NCBI RefSeq assembly: GCF_947496855.1
Contig: NZ_CANMED010000002.1
Coordinates: forward strand, 434,001 to 498,000
Direction: 5' to 3'
Length of the DNA: 64,000 bases
Source: an uncultured Aquimarina sp.
Lineage (GTDB): Bacteria > Bacteroidota > Bacteroidia > Flavobacteriales > Flavobacteriaceae
The translations under genes were made by a program, and so were the position numbers. Below are positions 36,470 through 46,366 of this stretch, one piece after another. How positions within the stretch are numbered: position 1 is the first letter of the stretch; every line of letters starts with the position of its first letter. Below the pieces are notes generated by a model. It did no database searches, was not told the DNA's origin, and saw only the letters and a program-made list of their open reading frames with translations.

Positions 36470-37510
36470 TTACGTCTTATTCGCTAATTGCCCGCAAGCT
36501 GCATCAATATCTTTCCCTCTACTCCTACGCACATTTACTACAAAACCTCTTGATTCTAATGCATTTATGTAATTTTCTATTGTTGCATTTGATGCTTGTT
36601 GAAACTCTCCATCATCAATTGGATTATACTCTATTAAATTTACTTTACAGGGGACATACGAACAAAACCTTAATAATGCATCAATATCTTCTTTTCTATC
36701 ATTAATTCCTTCCCAAACCACATATTCATAGGTTATTCTACTTTTAGTTTTCTCATACCAATATTCTAATGCTTCCTTTAGATCTGCAAGCGGAAAGTTT
36801 TCATTAAACGGCATTATATTTGTTCTCACCTCATCAATTGCAGAATGTAGAGATACAGCTAATTTAAACCGTACTTCATCATCAGCCATCTTCTTAATCA
36901 TTTTTGGAACTCCAGAGGTAGATACGGTAATTCTTTTGGGAGACATCCCTAAGCCCTCGGGCGAAGTAATTTTATCAATTGCCTTCAGAACATTATTATA
37001 GTTCATTAGTGGTTCACCCATTCCCATAAAAACAATATTAGACAATGGACGATTATGGTACAATCTACTTTCGTTATCAATTGCAATTACCTGATCATAA
37101 ATCTCATCTGGATTAAGATTCCTCATTCTTTTTAAACGAGAAGTAGCACAAAACCTGCAATCTAAACTACATCCTACCTGAGACGAAACACAGGCAGTTG
37201 TTCTACTTGGTGTAGGAATTAAGACAGACTCTACCACTAAACCATCATGAAGTCGAACAGCATTTTTAATAGTGCCATCTGTACTGCGTTGCATTTGGTC
37301 AACCTTGATATGATTAATCACAAAATTGTCTTCAAGTATTTCTCTCGTATCTTTAGAAATATTGGTCATACTCTCAAAACTGTGAGCACCTTTACTCCAT
37401 AACCATTCATACACCTGATTGCCGCGAAAAGCTTTATCCCCGCTTGACACGAAGAATTCTCGAAGTTGCTCTTTTGTCAGAGCCCGTATGTCTTTCTTTT
37501 TTGACTTCAT
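36470..37510 (-). CDS. rlmN: 23S rRNA (adenine(2503)-C(2))-methyltransferase RlmN
   Basis: RlmN is a radical-SAM enzyme that methylates A2503 of 23S rRNA and A37 of some tRNAs. The cluster motif CSLDCRFC is at about residues 114-121. The family stretches VFMGMGEPLMNY, VSTSGVPKMI, and the C-terminal catalytic Cys in DAACGQL are present. The length of 346 residues is typical. A TACTTTTG box at 37518-37525 stands only 7 bp before the ATG, so the mRNA may be nearly leaderless if that box is used. Confidence 0.96.
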   Translation of the reverse strand: MKSKKKDIRALTKEQLREFFVSSGDKAFRGNQVYEWLWSKGAHSFESMTNISKDTREILEDNFVINHIKVDQMQRSTDGTIKNAVRLHDGLVVESVLIPTPSRTTACVSSQVGCSLDCRFCATSRLKRMRNLNPDEIYDQVIAIDNESRLYHNRPLSNIVFMGMGEPLMNYNNVLKAIDKITSPEGLGMSPKRITVSTSGVPKMIKKMADDEVRFKLAVSLHSAIDEVRTNIMPFNENFPLADLKEALEYWYEKTKSRITYEYVVWEGINDRKEDIDALLRFCSYVPCKVNLIEYNPIDDGEFQQASNATIENYINALESRGFVVNVRRSRGKDIDAACGQLANKT

Positions 37511-37517
37511 TTCTTTG

Positions 37518-37525
37518 CAAAAGTA
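37518..37525 (-). promoter_or_regulatory. Candidate -7 box of rlmN
   Basis: TACTTTTG fits TAnnTTTG exactly but is only 7 bp from the start codon, which would leave almost no 5' leader. Confidence 0.4.
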
Positions 37526-37597
37526 TGCAAAAGATAAATGGCTCTCTAACTGAAAGTGTAAACTATTTAAGAATTATATAATTAAGGGAGATTTATT

Positions 37598-38569
37598 TTA
37601 GAATTTTACTGTACGAAAGTCCTCTCGATTATCCTTACGCGAGTTTTCAACTCGTTTCCATTGGTGCACTCCACCTCCGCCTTTATACTTGACATTAAGT
37701 ACATTCATATTATCTTCATCTATCCATATTTGACAGATTGATACTTTTCCACTTCTAACATCCGTAAATCTACCATCTACATACTTAAATCCACTCTTGT
37801 TACTTAAGTTTTTTAGAATAATCAATCCTTCTACCGGTTGATTTTTATCATCTCCTTCGCATTGATAACATACAGCGTCTCTTTCTGATTGACGTAGCAT
37901 TTGCTGTATAGATCCAAAAACCTTATTTTTTATCATATACAACTGAACAATATTAATTGCCACTCCTGTCTTCTTATCATAAGCTTTCCATTGACCTAAT
38001 ATCGGATTAGCATCAAATGTTCCTAATAAATCCTCTTTTAGCTCAGGATCAACAGGATTATCTCCTAACCAAATTTTAAAAAGCGCCTGTTTAAACTCTA
38101 GACTGTTTTTTACAGCTCCAAGTCTTTCTCTATTTTTATAGAGAGTAAGCTTTTCATCTTTAGTATAAACTATTTTAAAAATCTCATACTTATTGATCAT
38201 TTTCGGAAGAAGCTTAAGAAAATCTCTAATACTATCTTCCATTAGATAACTATTGCCATCAGTTGCACGTTCTAATCCATTTCTTATAATTCCTTTTAGT
38301 TCCTCATTAGAAATATCAGAAATTGTTTTAATGGTCAGCGCCATAGTAGAATTTTTATCTGCTACCATAAGCCCATCTTGAACTCCATCTACTTCGAAAT
38401 CTAGATATAAACCGATTGTATATAGTTTTTCTCTTTCTCCTGCTCCATTAAGCATTAGCTCTGTATCTTCAAAAACATCAATATCATTAAAATGAAGATT
38501 ACCAACCTTAGTTTGTGAAAATGAAATGAAGGTTACAAAAAACAAAACGATGTGTAATATTCTGCTCAT
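37598..38569 (-). CDS. Secreted two-domain protein: chalcone-isomerase-like plus DUF2147
   Basis: The 323-residue protein has a signal peptide (ILHIVLFFVTFISFSQ). Residues about 20-180 resemble the bacterial chalcone-isomerase-like domain (LMLNGAGEREKLYTIGLYLDF, NGLERATDG, FKIVYTKDEKLTLYKN, FKIWLGDNPVD). Residues about 190-310 resemble DUF2147 (ILGQWKAYDKKTGVAINIVQLY, GLIILKNL, GKVSICQIWID, NVKYKGGGGVHQWKR). Both are known as separate secreted proteins; here they form one chain. Neither has a settled function. The gene is flanked by rlmN and queA and appears to stand alone. Confidence 0.75.
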   Translation of the reverse strand: MSRILHIVLFFVTFISFSQTKVGNLHFNDIDVFEDTELMLNGAGEREKLYTIGLYLDFEVDGVQDGLMVADKNSTMALTIKTISDISNEELKGIIRNGLERATDGNSYLMEDSIRDFLKLLPKMINKYEIFKIVYTKDEKLTLYKNRERLGAVKNSLEFKQALFKIWLGDNPVDPELKEDLLGTFDANPILGQWKAYDKKTGVAINIVQLYMIKNKVFGSIQQMLRQSERDAVCYQCEGDDKNQPVEGLIILKNLSNKSGFKYVDGRFTDVRSGKVSICQIWIDEDNMNVLNVKYKGGGGVHQWKRVENSRKDNREDFRTVKF

Positions 38570-38702
38570 AGGTTACTATTTAGTTCACTTATTTATTTAG
38601 GGTGCACGCAATAAACGACTATTTATTAGAAAAGAAGAATCAATAATTATCTCAATTCATCTTTTTCGACAAAAAACCGAATTAATCGATATGCAGTTTA
38701 TT

Positions 38703-38729
38703 AAAAATTACGGTAAAACCGTAATTTTT
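38703..38729. terminator. Bidirectional intrinsic terminator-like hairpin
   Basis: A perfect 12-bp stem, AAAAATTACGGT/ACCGTAATTTTT, has a 3-nt loop and T-runs on either strand. Confidence 0.65.
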
Positions 38730-38875
38730 TTTTAAAAGCTCCGCAAAGTACTTATTTTTCATGAAATAAACATTATAAGTTACTAATTTTAAGATTTATA
38801 CAACTAATACTTTTATACTTTAACTTATAATTATAGCTTAAAAGCTACTAATTTCACGAAAGTTTATTTATGTAA

Positions 38876-38906
38876 AAACTCTACTTTATATATTAAAGTA
38901 GAGTTT
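38876..38906 (-). terminator. Intrinsic terminator of queA
   Basis: A perfect 13-bp stem, AAACTCTACTTTA/TAAAGTAGAGTTT, has a 5-nt loop and TTTTTACAT on the minus strand, 30 bp past the queA stop. Confidence 0.75.
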
Positions 38907-38936
38907 CATAGGATATTTATCAAAAAGTTCTTTTGC

Positions 38937-39986
38937 TTATATAATTAACATAGCATCTCCGTAAGAATAAAATTGGTATTTTTCTTTTACAGCTTGCTCA
39001 TACGCTTCTTTAATAAAATCGTGTCCAGCAAAAGCAGAAACCATCATTAACAAAGTAGATTTTGGTGTATGAAAATTTGTTATCATACTATTAGCAATAC
39101 TAAAATCATACGGTGGAAATATAAACTTATTTGTCCATCCTCTAAACTCATTTAATGTGTTATCCGAAGAAACAGCACTTTCTAGTGCTCTCATTACAGT
39201 AGTACCAACTGCACAGATTCTTTGCTTATCCGAAATACCATTATTAATAGTTTCAGTAGCTCGTGCTGTTATGTAAGCCTCTTCACTATCCATCTTATGC
39301 TTAGACAAATCTTCTACCTCTACCGGATTAAAAGTACCTAAACCAACATGCAGTGTAATCTCGGCAAAATCTACTCCTTTAATCTCTAAACGTTTCATTA
39401 GGTGTTTAGAAAAGTGTAAACCAGCAGTAGGCGCGGCTACTGCTCCTTCATTTTTCGCATAAATAGTCTGGTATCTTTCCTCATCTTCCGGCTCTGCATC
39501 TCTCTTGATGTATTTTGGCAAAGGAGTTTCCCCTAAATCCGTAAGCTTTTGTCTGAATTCATCGTAAGACCCATCATATAAAAAGCGAAGTGTACGTCCT
39601 CTAGAAGTTGTATTATCTATCACTTCTGCCACTAAACTTTCGTCATCACCAAAATATAACTTATTACCAATTCGAATTTTACGAGCGGGATCCACAAGGA
39701 CATCCCAAAGACGAGTTTCCGAATTTAATTCACGCAATAAAAACACTTCAATTCTAGCACCTGTTTTCTCTTTATTACCATATAATCTAGCTGGAAAAAC
39801 TTTGGTATTATTAAGAACCATAACATCGTTAGGCTCAAAATAATCAATAAGATCTTTAAATTGCTTGTGCTCTATTGTTTGATCTTTTCTATTAAGAACC
39901 ATTAAACGAGCTTCATCCCTATTTTCTGAAGGATATTCTGCTAATAAATCTTGTGGAAGATCAAAACTAAAATGTGATAACTTCAT
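38937..39986 (-). CDS. queA: tRNA preQ1(34) S-adenosylmethionine ribosyltransferase-isomerase
   Basis: QueA makes epoxyqueuosine in tRNA, a late step of queuosine synthesis. Family stretches are [24 protein letters not shown] at the start (key residues FDLPxxLIAxxP), [11 protein letters not shown] near residue 185, [18 protein letters not shown] near 215, and [18 protein letters not shown] near the end. The length of 349 residues is normal. A consensus promoter lies at 40010-40041, so the gene is separated from aroA upstream. Confidence 0.96.
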   Translation of the reverse strand: MKLSHFSFDLPQDLLAEYPSENRDEARLMVLNRKDQTIEHKQFKDLIDYFEPNDVMVLNNTKVFPARLYGNKEKTGARIEVFLLRELNSETRLWDVLVDPARKIRIGNKLYFGDDESLVAEVIDNTTSRGRTLRFLYDGSYDEFRQKLTDLGETPLPKYIKRDAEPEDEERYQTIYAKNEGAVAAPTAGLHFSKHLMKRLEIKGVDFAEITLHVGLGTFNPVEVEDLSKHKMDSEEAYITARATETINNGISDKQRICAVGTTVMRALESAVSSDNTLNEFRGWTNKFIFPPYDFSIANSMITNFHTPKSTLLMMVSAFAGHDFIKEAYEQAVKEKYQFYSYGDAMLII

Positions 39987-40009
39987 TAGTGTTTGTTTTT
40001 TTGGAGGTG

Positions 40010-40041
40010 CAAATATACAATCTGGACATAGGGGTTGTCAA
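40010..40041 (-). promoter_or_regulatory. Promoter of queA
   Basis: TTG (40039-40041), a 21-bp spacer and TATATTTG (40010-40017) match the flavobacterial consensus exactly, 23 bp before the ATG. Confidence 0.7.
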
Positions 40042-40066
40042 GTAAATGACCATATATATTTTTTAT

Positions 40067-41287
40067 TTACAGAACTTTGAAATCTAATTTCTTTAAATCA
40101 TCCCAAAAATCTGGATACGATTTTGACACTACATCAGCATCATTTATAAAAAGTGTTGTTCTTAACGCTAATGGGGCGAAAGCCATAGCCATACGATGAT
40201 CGTGATAGGTATTTATAGAAACTTCTGATCTAATTGATGTAGCAGGAGCTAACCTTAATGAATCTTCTGTTATAATAACTTCACCTCCTAATTTCTCAAT
40301 TTCTGTCTTTAGAGCTTCTAACCTATCTGTTTCTTTTATCTTTAGTGTATGTAATCCTTTAAGATAACAAGCTTTTCCTAACCCAAAACAAGTTACAGCA
40401 ATCGTTTGAGCAGTATCAGGTGAGTTGGCCAAATCTAATTCTAACACTTTTGATTCCTTAGACAAAGAAACTTTTTTCAAAGTAATCTTGTTGTTCTCAA
40501 AAGTAGTTTCTACCCCAAGATTTTTATAAATATCAGCTAAAGCTGAATCACCTTGATAACTGTTTTGTTTGTAGCTCCCTAACGTTACAGTACTACTCAT
40601 TGACAATGCTACGATGCTGTAAAAGTAAGAAGCAGAACTCCAGTCTGATTCTACCACCGTTAATTTTGGTGAAACTACTTTTACTGGCTTAATAGTTATA
40701 ATATTGTTTTCAAAACTTCCAGAAACCCCAACATCTTTGAGCAAACTTAATGTCATTTCTATATACGGTACAGAAGTAACCTTTCCTTCTAATATGATCT
40801 CTAAACCGTTCGACAATGAAGAGGCAATTAACATTAATGCTGATATATATTGACTACTCACATTAGCTGCCAATGAAACACTATTTGAGACTGGATCTTT
40901 TCCAATAATTTTTATTGGCGGAAATCCTTCTTCCTTCTCATAGCTGATATCACATCCCAATTGCCTAAGTCCTTCTACAAGAATTTTAATCGGGCGCTCC
41001 TGCATTCGTTTACTACCTGTTAGAATTGTTTGTCGTCCTTTTTGCACGGCAAAATAAGCAGTAAGAAAGCGCATTGCTGTTCCGGCATGGTGAATATCCA
41101 CAAGTTCATCTTCACTTGCCAATGCTGCCTGCATTAACTGCGAATCATCACTATTTGATACATTCTCAATTTCTATCTCTGGATACAATGACTGTAAAAT
41201 CAACAATCTGTTTGTTTCACTCTTGGATCCAGTTATTTGTAATGTACTACTTTTAATATTCGAAATGTGATTTAATCTCAAATTCAT
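40067..41287 (-). CDS. aroA: 3-phosphoshikimate 1-carboxyvinyltransferase (EPSP synthase)
   Basis: AroA joins shikimate 3-phosphate and phosphoenolpyruvate in the sixth shikimate step. Landmarks are GSKSETNRLLIL near residue 20, the GTAMRFLTAYFA motif near 85, RPIKILVEGLRQLG near 110, and the C-terminal ETDRLEALKTEIEKLGG and DHRMAMAFAPLAL. It has 406 residues, slightly shorter than the E. coli enzyme. It is the last gene of the minus-strand run that begins with pheA, the other aromatic pathway block in the window, one base after the small membrane gene. Confidence 0.95.
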   Translation of the reverse strand: MNLRLNHISNIKSSTLQITGSKSETNRLLILQSLYPEIEIENVSNSDDSQLMQAALASEDELVDIHHAGTAMRFLTAYFAVQKGRQTILTGSKRMQERPIKILVEGLRQLGCDISYEKEEGFPPIKIIGKDPVSNSVSLAANVSSQYISALMLIASSLSNGLEIILEGKVTSVPYIEMTLSLLKDVGVSGSFENNIITIKPVKVVSPKLTVVESDWSSASYFYSIVALSMSSTVTLGSYKQNSYQGDSALADIYKNLGVETTFENNKITLKKVSLSKESKVLELDLANSPDTAQTIAVTCFGLGKACYLKGLHTLKIKETDRLEALKTEIEKLGGEVIITEDSLRLAPATSIRSEVSINTYHDHRMAMAFAPLALRTTLFINDADVVSKSYPDFWDDLKKLDFKVL

Positions 41288-41288
41288 T

Positions 41289-41543
41289 TTATTGGTTCGA
41301 TTTGCGTTTTCTTAATTCAAAATAATATCCTAAAATCATCCCATACAATAATCCTCCTATGATTCGGGACAATAGATATCGTATCCATAGGCCATTATTT
41401 ATTTTTTTATCTACAAAAGTGTCTAATGCTAAACCTCCATATTGCATGAAATGTTCTATAACACTAAACAGCACTACAAAAACAAGCCCTAGCAATAGTA
41501 CTGAAACCCAGTATCTTTTCGAAGAAATAATTGATTTAATCAT
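41289..41543 (-). CDS. Small two-helix membrane protein, unknown function
   Basis: The 84-residue protein has two likely membrane helices (YWVSVLLLGLVFVVLFSVI, about 11-29, and IIGGLLYGMILGYYF, about 61-75). A short polar loop separates them, and the C-terminus is basic (ELRKRKSNQ). I do not recognise a family. It touches the MazG-like gene at its start and is one base from aroA, so it is translated from the same mRNA. Confidence 0.7.
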   Translation of the reverse strand: MIKSIISSKRYWVSVLLLGLVFVVLFSVIEHFMQYGGLALDTFVDKKINNGLWIRYLLSRIIGGLLYGMILGYYFELRKRKSNQ

Positions 41544-41869
41544 TATTTTAATTTATCATTATTATGATGGCGATCGTGATCTCTTTTTGTTTTAACATCT
41601 AATTTTTTATCAAATGCTTCCTGTAGATCCACTCCTGTTTGATTAGCGAGACACAAAACCACAAATACCACATCAGCTAATTCTTCACCTAAATCTTTGT
41701 TCTTATCACTTTCCTTCTCACTTTGTTCACCGTATCTACGTGCGATTATTCTAGCCACTTCTCCAACTTCTTCTGTTAGCTGAGCCATATTCGTTAGCTC
41801 GTTAAAATATCTAACACCATGGTTTTTAATCCATTCATCTACGGTTTTTTGTGCATTTTGGATATTCAT
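41543..41869 (-). CDS. MazG-like nucleotide pyrophosphohydrolase
   Basis: The 108-residue all-alpha protein has the MazG/dUTPase-like metal motif in two parts: LTEEVGEVAR near residues 31-40 and DLGEELADVVFVVLCLA near 59-75, with the ExxE-ExxD pattern. Such enzymes hydrolyse nucleoside triphosphates to monophosphates for pool cleaning. The basic C-terminal tail (KTKRDHDRHH) is not part of the active site. It is short for full MazG, which has two domains, but normal for this stand-alone type. Confidence 0.88.
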   Translation of the reverse strand: MNIQNAQKTVDEWIKNHGVRYFNELTNMAQLTEEVGEVARIIARRYGEQSEKESDKNKDLGEELADVVFVVLCLANQTGVDLQEAFDKKLDVKTKRDHDRHHNNDKLK

Positions 41870-41871
41870 AC

Positions 41872-43902
41872 TTATATTTTTTTAAGAACTACTTGTTCAT
41901 TTTCTTTCAGTATCACCTGATTATAAAACTCCTTTATGGCAGGATAATAATCAGCTGGAATAACAGGTGATTTAATGGTTTCATCCACTACAACCTGAAT
42001 TACTCCATTAGACACATTTGATCTAAATGAAAATTGCCCCATATCTTCTGGTAGTTTAAATGCTGATGTCTTTGGATACTCAACAACTTCATATCCTTCA
42101 GGTATTTTAAGATTAATCATATATTTATTTGAAAAACCATACCCGAAATCTATTGGATATTGTCTTTCGTCTGATTTAAAAACGTTTTCTTTATCCCTCA
42201 AAAATAATAAAGGTGAAAAGAATATCTCATCATCTATTGCTTCAATTTGATCTTCAATTGTAAAACTGAATCTTTCATTGACACCTTTGCCATATTCTTT
42301 AACCCCTTTTATAGTATATTCATCGAGTTCAGTTATTCCATATTTTTTTTCAAAACGTTTTGCTCTACTATCATCATCTTTTGCTGCATTTGCAACTCTA
42401 AAGTTATGAGCTAGATAATCCCTGTGATTAATACTAACTTTTCCTTTTACCACTCCCTGATCATCAATTTGGCATTGCATCTGATATATATTAGCAGAAG
42501 GTTTCACAGGTCTAAAAGTCACCATTTGAGACGTTCCATTTTTAGCAATTACCCTACCCATTCCTCTTATTATTCTATTAGGCAAAACATTCGGCACTCC
42601 ATACTTATCAGTAGCATCCAAATAGAAAACACTACCATCAGCAAGTTTAACTCTGGTTAACACATAATTAAATCCATTTAACGTTGGAAAAAGTGAGATT
42701 AATCGATCACCAGTACTTGCTATTACCGGATTCGCATCTATCTTCGCGTAATTAAGCATCGAAGTTAGCATTAAATTAATTTCTGCAGTATTACCAGTAG
42801 TTTCTTTATATGCTTTCTTTACTCCTTTTCTAGCATATACGCCTCGTTTCTTATTCCAATTCATTTTATTTTTCACAAACGTGTAAATCAAACTCGTCTT
42901 TTCTATTTCATTTGTTACACCTGTAAGAAGATTTTCTACATCATCTTTATAATAAGATGTTTTCTTTAATTCATCTCCAAAATTAGGACTCTTATATATC
43001 TTTTTAGTCACATCTTCCCAAGTAGTGGATCTATAGTCTATAGCTTCGTTTGGAAATTTGACAAATGATAATTCATAACTTAACGATGAAATATAATTCT
43101 CCGTATTGCCAGAATAAGGCTCTTCCTTGAACGCTGGAACATTAATAGATTCTATATTATCTTGGTTTACTCTAAAATCAACAGTATTTTGATAGAAATT
43201 TGAATCACTGCCGCCACGACCATGAGAAGGTCTGGATCTAACTTTATTAGTAAAAGTGATCTTATCATTAGAAGTAGTTTCTTTTAAATTTATCGGCAAA
43301 TACCCTGTAGAAAACTTCTTATAACTATAATATTCAGGTGATTCTACTTTTACTTCCATTTTTTTAATAGGAATCTTGTACTGCAAGTAAATTCTATCAA
43401 TAATAGACAAAAAGGGTGAAATAACTCTGTATTTATATTCAATCACAGACCCTTCTTCTATGGACGGCATCGTGAATTTTTGCTGATTATAATACTCGGA
43501 AAATTCACTTTTAAAAACACCATCCTTCTTAAGTTTAGTCTCCCTTATTTTGCCATCAACCAATGTAAATGTAGCTCCTTTTAAACCTGTTACACTTTCT
43601 TTATTACCACCATTTTTGTATAAAAACAATTCTTCTGAAGCATATTCAAATCCATCTTTATTATACAATTTCACCCTTTTAAAGACCTCTGTTATCAACT
43701 GGAAACCTTTGTCTGTACTATACGCTACACTTACTTTCTTGTTTTCGTATAATACTGCAGCATTCGCAGAGCTATCTAACGGATATGCTTTTTCTAATAG
43801 CTCTTCTTTAGAAACCTTACCAAATTTATATTCTTGGGCTGACATATGAATAGTCAAAACCATAAACACGATCCCAATTGTTTTATGTATTTTTTTCATC
43901 AC
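41872..43902 (-). CDS. DUF3857-type protein with inactive transglutaminase-like domain
   Basis: The 676-residue protein has a signal peptide (IGIVFMVLTIHMSAQ). A DUF3857-type beta domain follows (about 50-260), then a transglutaminase-like domain (about 300-440) and a C-terminal beta region. The Cys expected in the GxC motif of transglutaminases is missing: the site reads TTGNTAEINLML at about 368-379. The matching His position also reads NY (GFNYVLTRV). The neighbour 43916-45832 keeps both. This one should be non-catalytic, perhaps a scaffold or a binding partner. The function of DUF3857 proteins is not known; periplasmic or outer-membrane location is inferred from the signal. Confidence 0.8.
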   Translation of the reverse strand: MMKKIHKTIGIVFMVLTIHMSAQEYKFGKVSKEELLEKAYPLDSSANAAVLYENKKVSVAYSTDKGFQLITEVFKRVKLYNKDGFEYASEELFLYKNGGNKESVTGLKGATFTLVDGKIRETKLKKDGVFKSEFSEYYNQQKFTMPSIEEGSVIEYKYRVISPFLSIIDRIYLQYKIPIKKMEVKVESPEYYSYKKFSTGYLPINLKETTSNDKITFTNKVRSRPSHGRGGSDSNFYQNTVDFRVNQDNIESINVPAFKEEPYSGNTENYISSLSYELSFVKFPNEAIDYRSTTWEDVTKKIYKSPNFGDELKKTSYYKDDVENLLTGVTNEIEKTSLIYTFVKNKMNWNKKRGVYARKGVKKAYKETTGNTAEINLMLTSMLNYAKIDANPVIASTGDRLISLFPTLNGFNYVLTRVKLADGSVFYLDATDKYGVPNVLPNRIIRGMGRVIAKNGTSQMVTFRPVKPSANIYQMQCQIDDQGVVKGKVSINHRDYLAHNFRVANAAKDDDSRAKRFEKKYGITELDEYTIKGVKEYGKGVNERFSFTIEDQIEAIDDEIFFSPLLFLRDKENVFKSDERQYPIDFGYGFSNKYMINLKIPEGYEVVEYPKTSAFKLPEDMGQFSFRSNVSNGVIQVVVDETIKSPVIPADYYPAIKEFYNQVILKENEQVVLKKI

Positions 43903-43915
43903 TATTAATCGTTTT

Positions 43916-45832
43916 TTATTGTTGTTTAAGTACTATTTTTGATTTATCTGCGTTACGAATTTTAGACATAAACTGTCTATATTCTTCATATTTTTCCTTT
44001 GGATATTCACCATCATTAATTCTTAGTTTTCTGGTATACTTCAAGGTAGATTCATCTACTTTTTCAAGACTACTTTTATACATTCCAAAAACGGTTGCAA
44101 AAACTTTTTCTTCCGGAAGTTTGTTAATCAAATATCCCGCAGGTATATTAATTATATATTCGTCAGTATCTATATACCCTCTAGAAATTACTAATGGAGT
44201 TTTTCTGTTTTTATACTTTGTCATTTTACTACTTACCCGATTAAAAACATTGGGTATCACTAACAATCTACTACCTGCCTTTGTAGCATAGTTTCTAGCA
44301 TTTATTTTTGCATTTTCCTGATAACTAATATTGTTTTTATCGTCCTCTAAGTCCAGCGATAGAATATTTAGATTATTGATATGATCCCAGTACTCCTTAA
44401 AGTATAGTTTTTGATCTTTAACAGATTCTAGCTTGGTTAAATATCTCGAATCGTATTGTAAACCTTTAGATACGGAAGTTACTTCTGCATCTATCGATGC
44501 ATCTGGTCTTAGAGAAATAGTTGCTATCGTATGCAACGTATTTTCCTCTGGCATATACTTCTTGGTCCTTTTGATTTCTCCTCCATCTGGTTTAACAACC
44601 AGCACATTTCTATCATCCGTTGTAGAATCATTAAAATCAAACGGTAATGTCTGACTAGTACATTCTAACCAAATATCTTTCTCTCCATCAGGAACATTAA
44701 GAATCACATGGTTTCCTTCTAAAGAAGCAAATTCAGGATCAATATTCCTCTTATAATCATCTCTCCAAACTACGCAGTAGTACGATTCTATACCTTGACT
44801 ATCCAAGAGTGCTTTCGTATAATTAGTTAATGCCTTACAGTCTCCATACCCTAATCTATCCACGTCACTTGCTAGCATTGGCATCCATCCACCAATACCT
44901 AATTGAATACCAACATATCTAGACTTTTTTTGAACATATTCATATATCCTCTTTGCTTTTTCTCTATTAGTATCAGCATCAGATACTAAAGCATCCACTT
45001 TACGAATGGTTTCCGTAGAAAGTTCACCTCTCCCTGACACCAAATTATCATACTGCCATTTACCAAAAGATTTCCAATCCATTGCAGATCCTTCTACATT
45101 AACTAATGAAAAATCTTTTAAAGCTACTTTTGCATTGGGTACTAATTCACGAATAGGAGGTCCTTTTTGTTCCGGTTCGATTGCCGCGATTTTAGACAAC
45201 TTATAAGTCAGTTCCTGATCTCCCATTTTCACATCTACAGGATACCCATTAAATTGTTTTTCGTTTGTCCTTAATGGTATTTTTTTTGAATTAATTACAG
45301 TATACTTTGATTCTTCAACACTTAAATATACTCCTCCTATAGGAAACCAAGGTCTAATCCAAGCTGTACTTTTATTCTCAGTTATACATTCATAAACTAA
45401 AGTATAAGGGTATTCTGTTGGCGTATGTTCAAAATAAAGTATACGATTATCATCTATTAAAGATCCACCATCATAAACACTCCTATCTTTAAAATCTTTT
45501 CTTCTAATTTTTTTAACCTCCTGTCCTAAAGCATTGTAAACAATTGCCTGAACCTTTTTAATTTTGATCTCAGGATCATAATACTCACTCAGATCTGCGT
45601 GACGATTTCCATATTTATTCAATACGGTAACGATTCTTTTCGTTTTTACGGTTACGGAATTAATAGAATTGATCTCTATTACTATATCTTCAGACCTTAC
45701 AATAGCATTGGCATTTTCGGTAAGTACCGAATCAATTAATATAGCTTGTAGACTAAGATCATCTTGAGCATTGATTTTCGCAGAAACACATAGCAAAACA
45801 GCAACTAGGATTAGTTGTAATTTTTTAATCAT
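43916..45832 (-). CDS. DUF3857 and transglutaminase-like domain protein
   Basis: The 638-residue protein has a signal peptide (LQLILVAVLLCVSAKINAQ), a DUF3857 domain at about 50-240 and a transglutaminase-like core at about 285-400. The catalytic Cys is in GYGDCKALTNYTKALL (Cys332) and a His is in GNHVILNV (His375). A C-terminal beta domain follows. It is a likely cysteine-based acyltransferase or protease outside the cytoplasm, with unknown substrate. It is 13 bp upstream of a paralogue that lacks the Cys, so the pair probably act together. Confidence 0.83.
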   Translation of the reverse strand: MIKKLQLILVAVLLCVSAKINAQDDLSLQAILIDSVLTENANAIVRSEDIVIEINSINSVTVKTKRIVTVLNKYGNRHADLSEYYDPEIKIKKVQAIVYNALGQEVKKIRRKDFKDRSVYDGGSLIDDNRILYFEHTPTEYPYTLVYECITENKSTAWIRPWFPIGGVYLSVEESKYTVINSKKIPLRTNEKQFNGYPVDVKMGDQELTYKLSKIAAIEPEQKGPPIRELVPNAKVALKDFSLVNVEGSAMDWKSFGKWQYDNLVSGRGELSTETIRKVDALVSDADTNREKAKRIYEYVQKKSRYVGIQLGIGGWMPMLASDVDRLGYGDCKALTNYTKALLDSQGIESYYCVVWRDDYKRNIDPEFASLEGNHVILNVPDGEKDIWLECTSQTLPFDFNDSTTDDRNVLVVKPDGGEIKRTKKYMPEENTLHTIATISLRPDASIDAEVTSVSKGLQYDSRYLTKLESVKDQKLYFKEYWDHINNLNILSLDLEDDKNNISYQENAKINARNYATKAGSRLLVIPNVFNRVSSKMTKYKNRKTPLVISRGYIDTDEYIINIPAGYLINKLPEEKVFATVFGMYKSSLEKVDESTLKYTRKLRINDGEYPKEKYEEYRQFMSKIRNADKSKIVLKQQ

Positions 45833-45859
45833 ATTATAAAAATTATTTTGGGGTGGTTA

Positions 45860-46312
45860 TTATTCTTTATTTTTCGTATCTATTATTATAGTAACAGGCC
45901 CATCATTAAGTAGCGATACTTTCATATCTGCCCCAAACACGCCAGTTCCAATGTTTTTACCTAATTCTAACTCTAGCTGTTTTACAAATTCTTCATACAA
46001 AGGAATCGCAGTTTCTGGTCTTGCTGCCTTGATATAACTTGGTCGGTTTCCTTTACGCGTACTGGCATGTAATGTAAATTGACTTACTACTATGACTTCA
46101 CCATTTATATCAAGAACACTTTTATTCATTACACCACTATCATCTGTAAATATTCTTAGTCGACTTATTTTTCCAGACAACCATACAATATCTTCTTTAG
46201 TATCTTTTTCTTCGACACCGATCAAGATTAAAAGGCCACTACCTATTTGTGAAATCTTCTTTCCTTCAACCTCAACGGATGCTTCAGAAACTCTTTGAAC
46301 AACAGCTCTCAT
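45860..46312 (-). CDS. dtd: D-aminoacyl-tRNA deacylase
   Basis: Dtd removes D-amino acids from mischarged tRNA. The protein has 150 residues, a standard length. It opens MRAVVQRVSEASVEVEG and has VVSQFTLHAS and the C-terminal NDGPVTIIID, which carries the family Gly-Pro motif GPVT. It lies 54 bp after rsgA on the same strand. Confidence 0.95.
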   Translation of the reverse strand: MRAVVQRVSEASVEVEGKKISQIGSGLLILIGVEEKDTKEDIVWLSGKISRLRIFTDDSGVMNKSVLDINGEVIVVSQFTLHASTRKGNRPSYIKAARPETAIPLYEEFVKQLELELGKNIGTGVFGADMKVSLLNDGPVTIIIDTKNKE

Positions 46313-46366
46313 ATGTAAGTGTCTTATGAACAGGAAATGTTACCATCTAAATGCAAAAAAAAATAA

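Larger units (their letters stand above)
38570..38936. other. Intergenic region with two terminators, no gene
   Basis: No protein frame is supported. The 367-bp stretch has two strong hairpins (38703-38729 and 38876-38906), both suited to ending the queA transcript. Between them is only AT-rich sequence. Confidence 0.5.
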
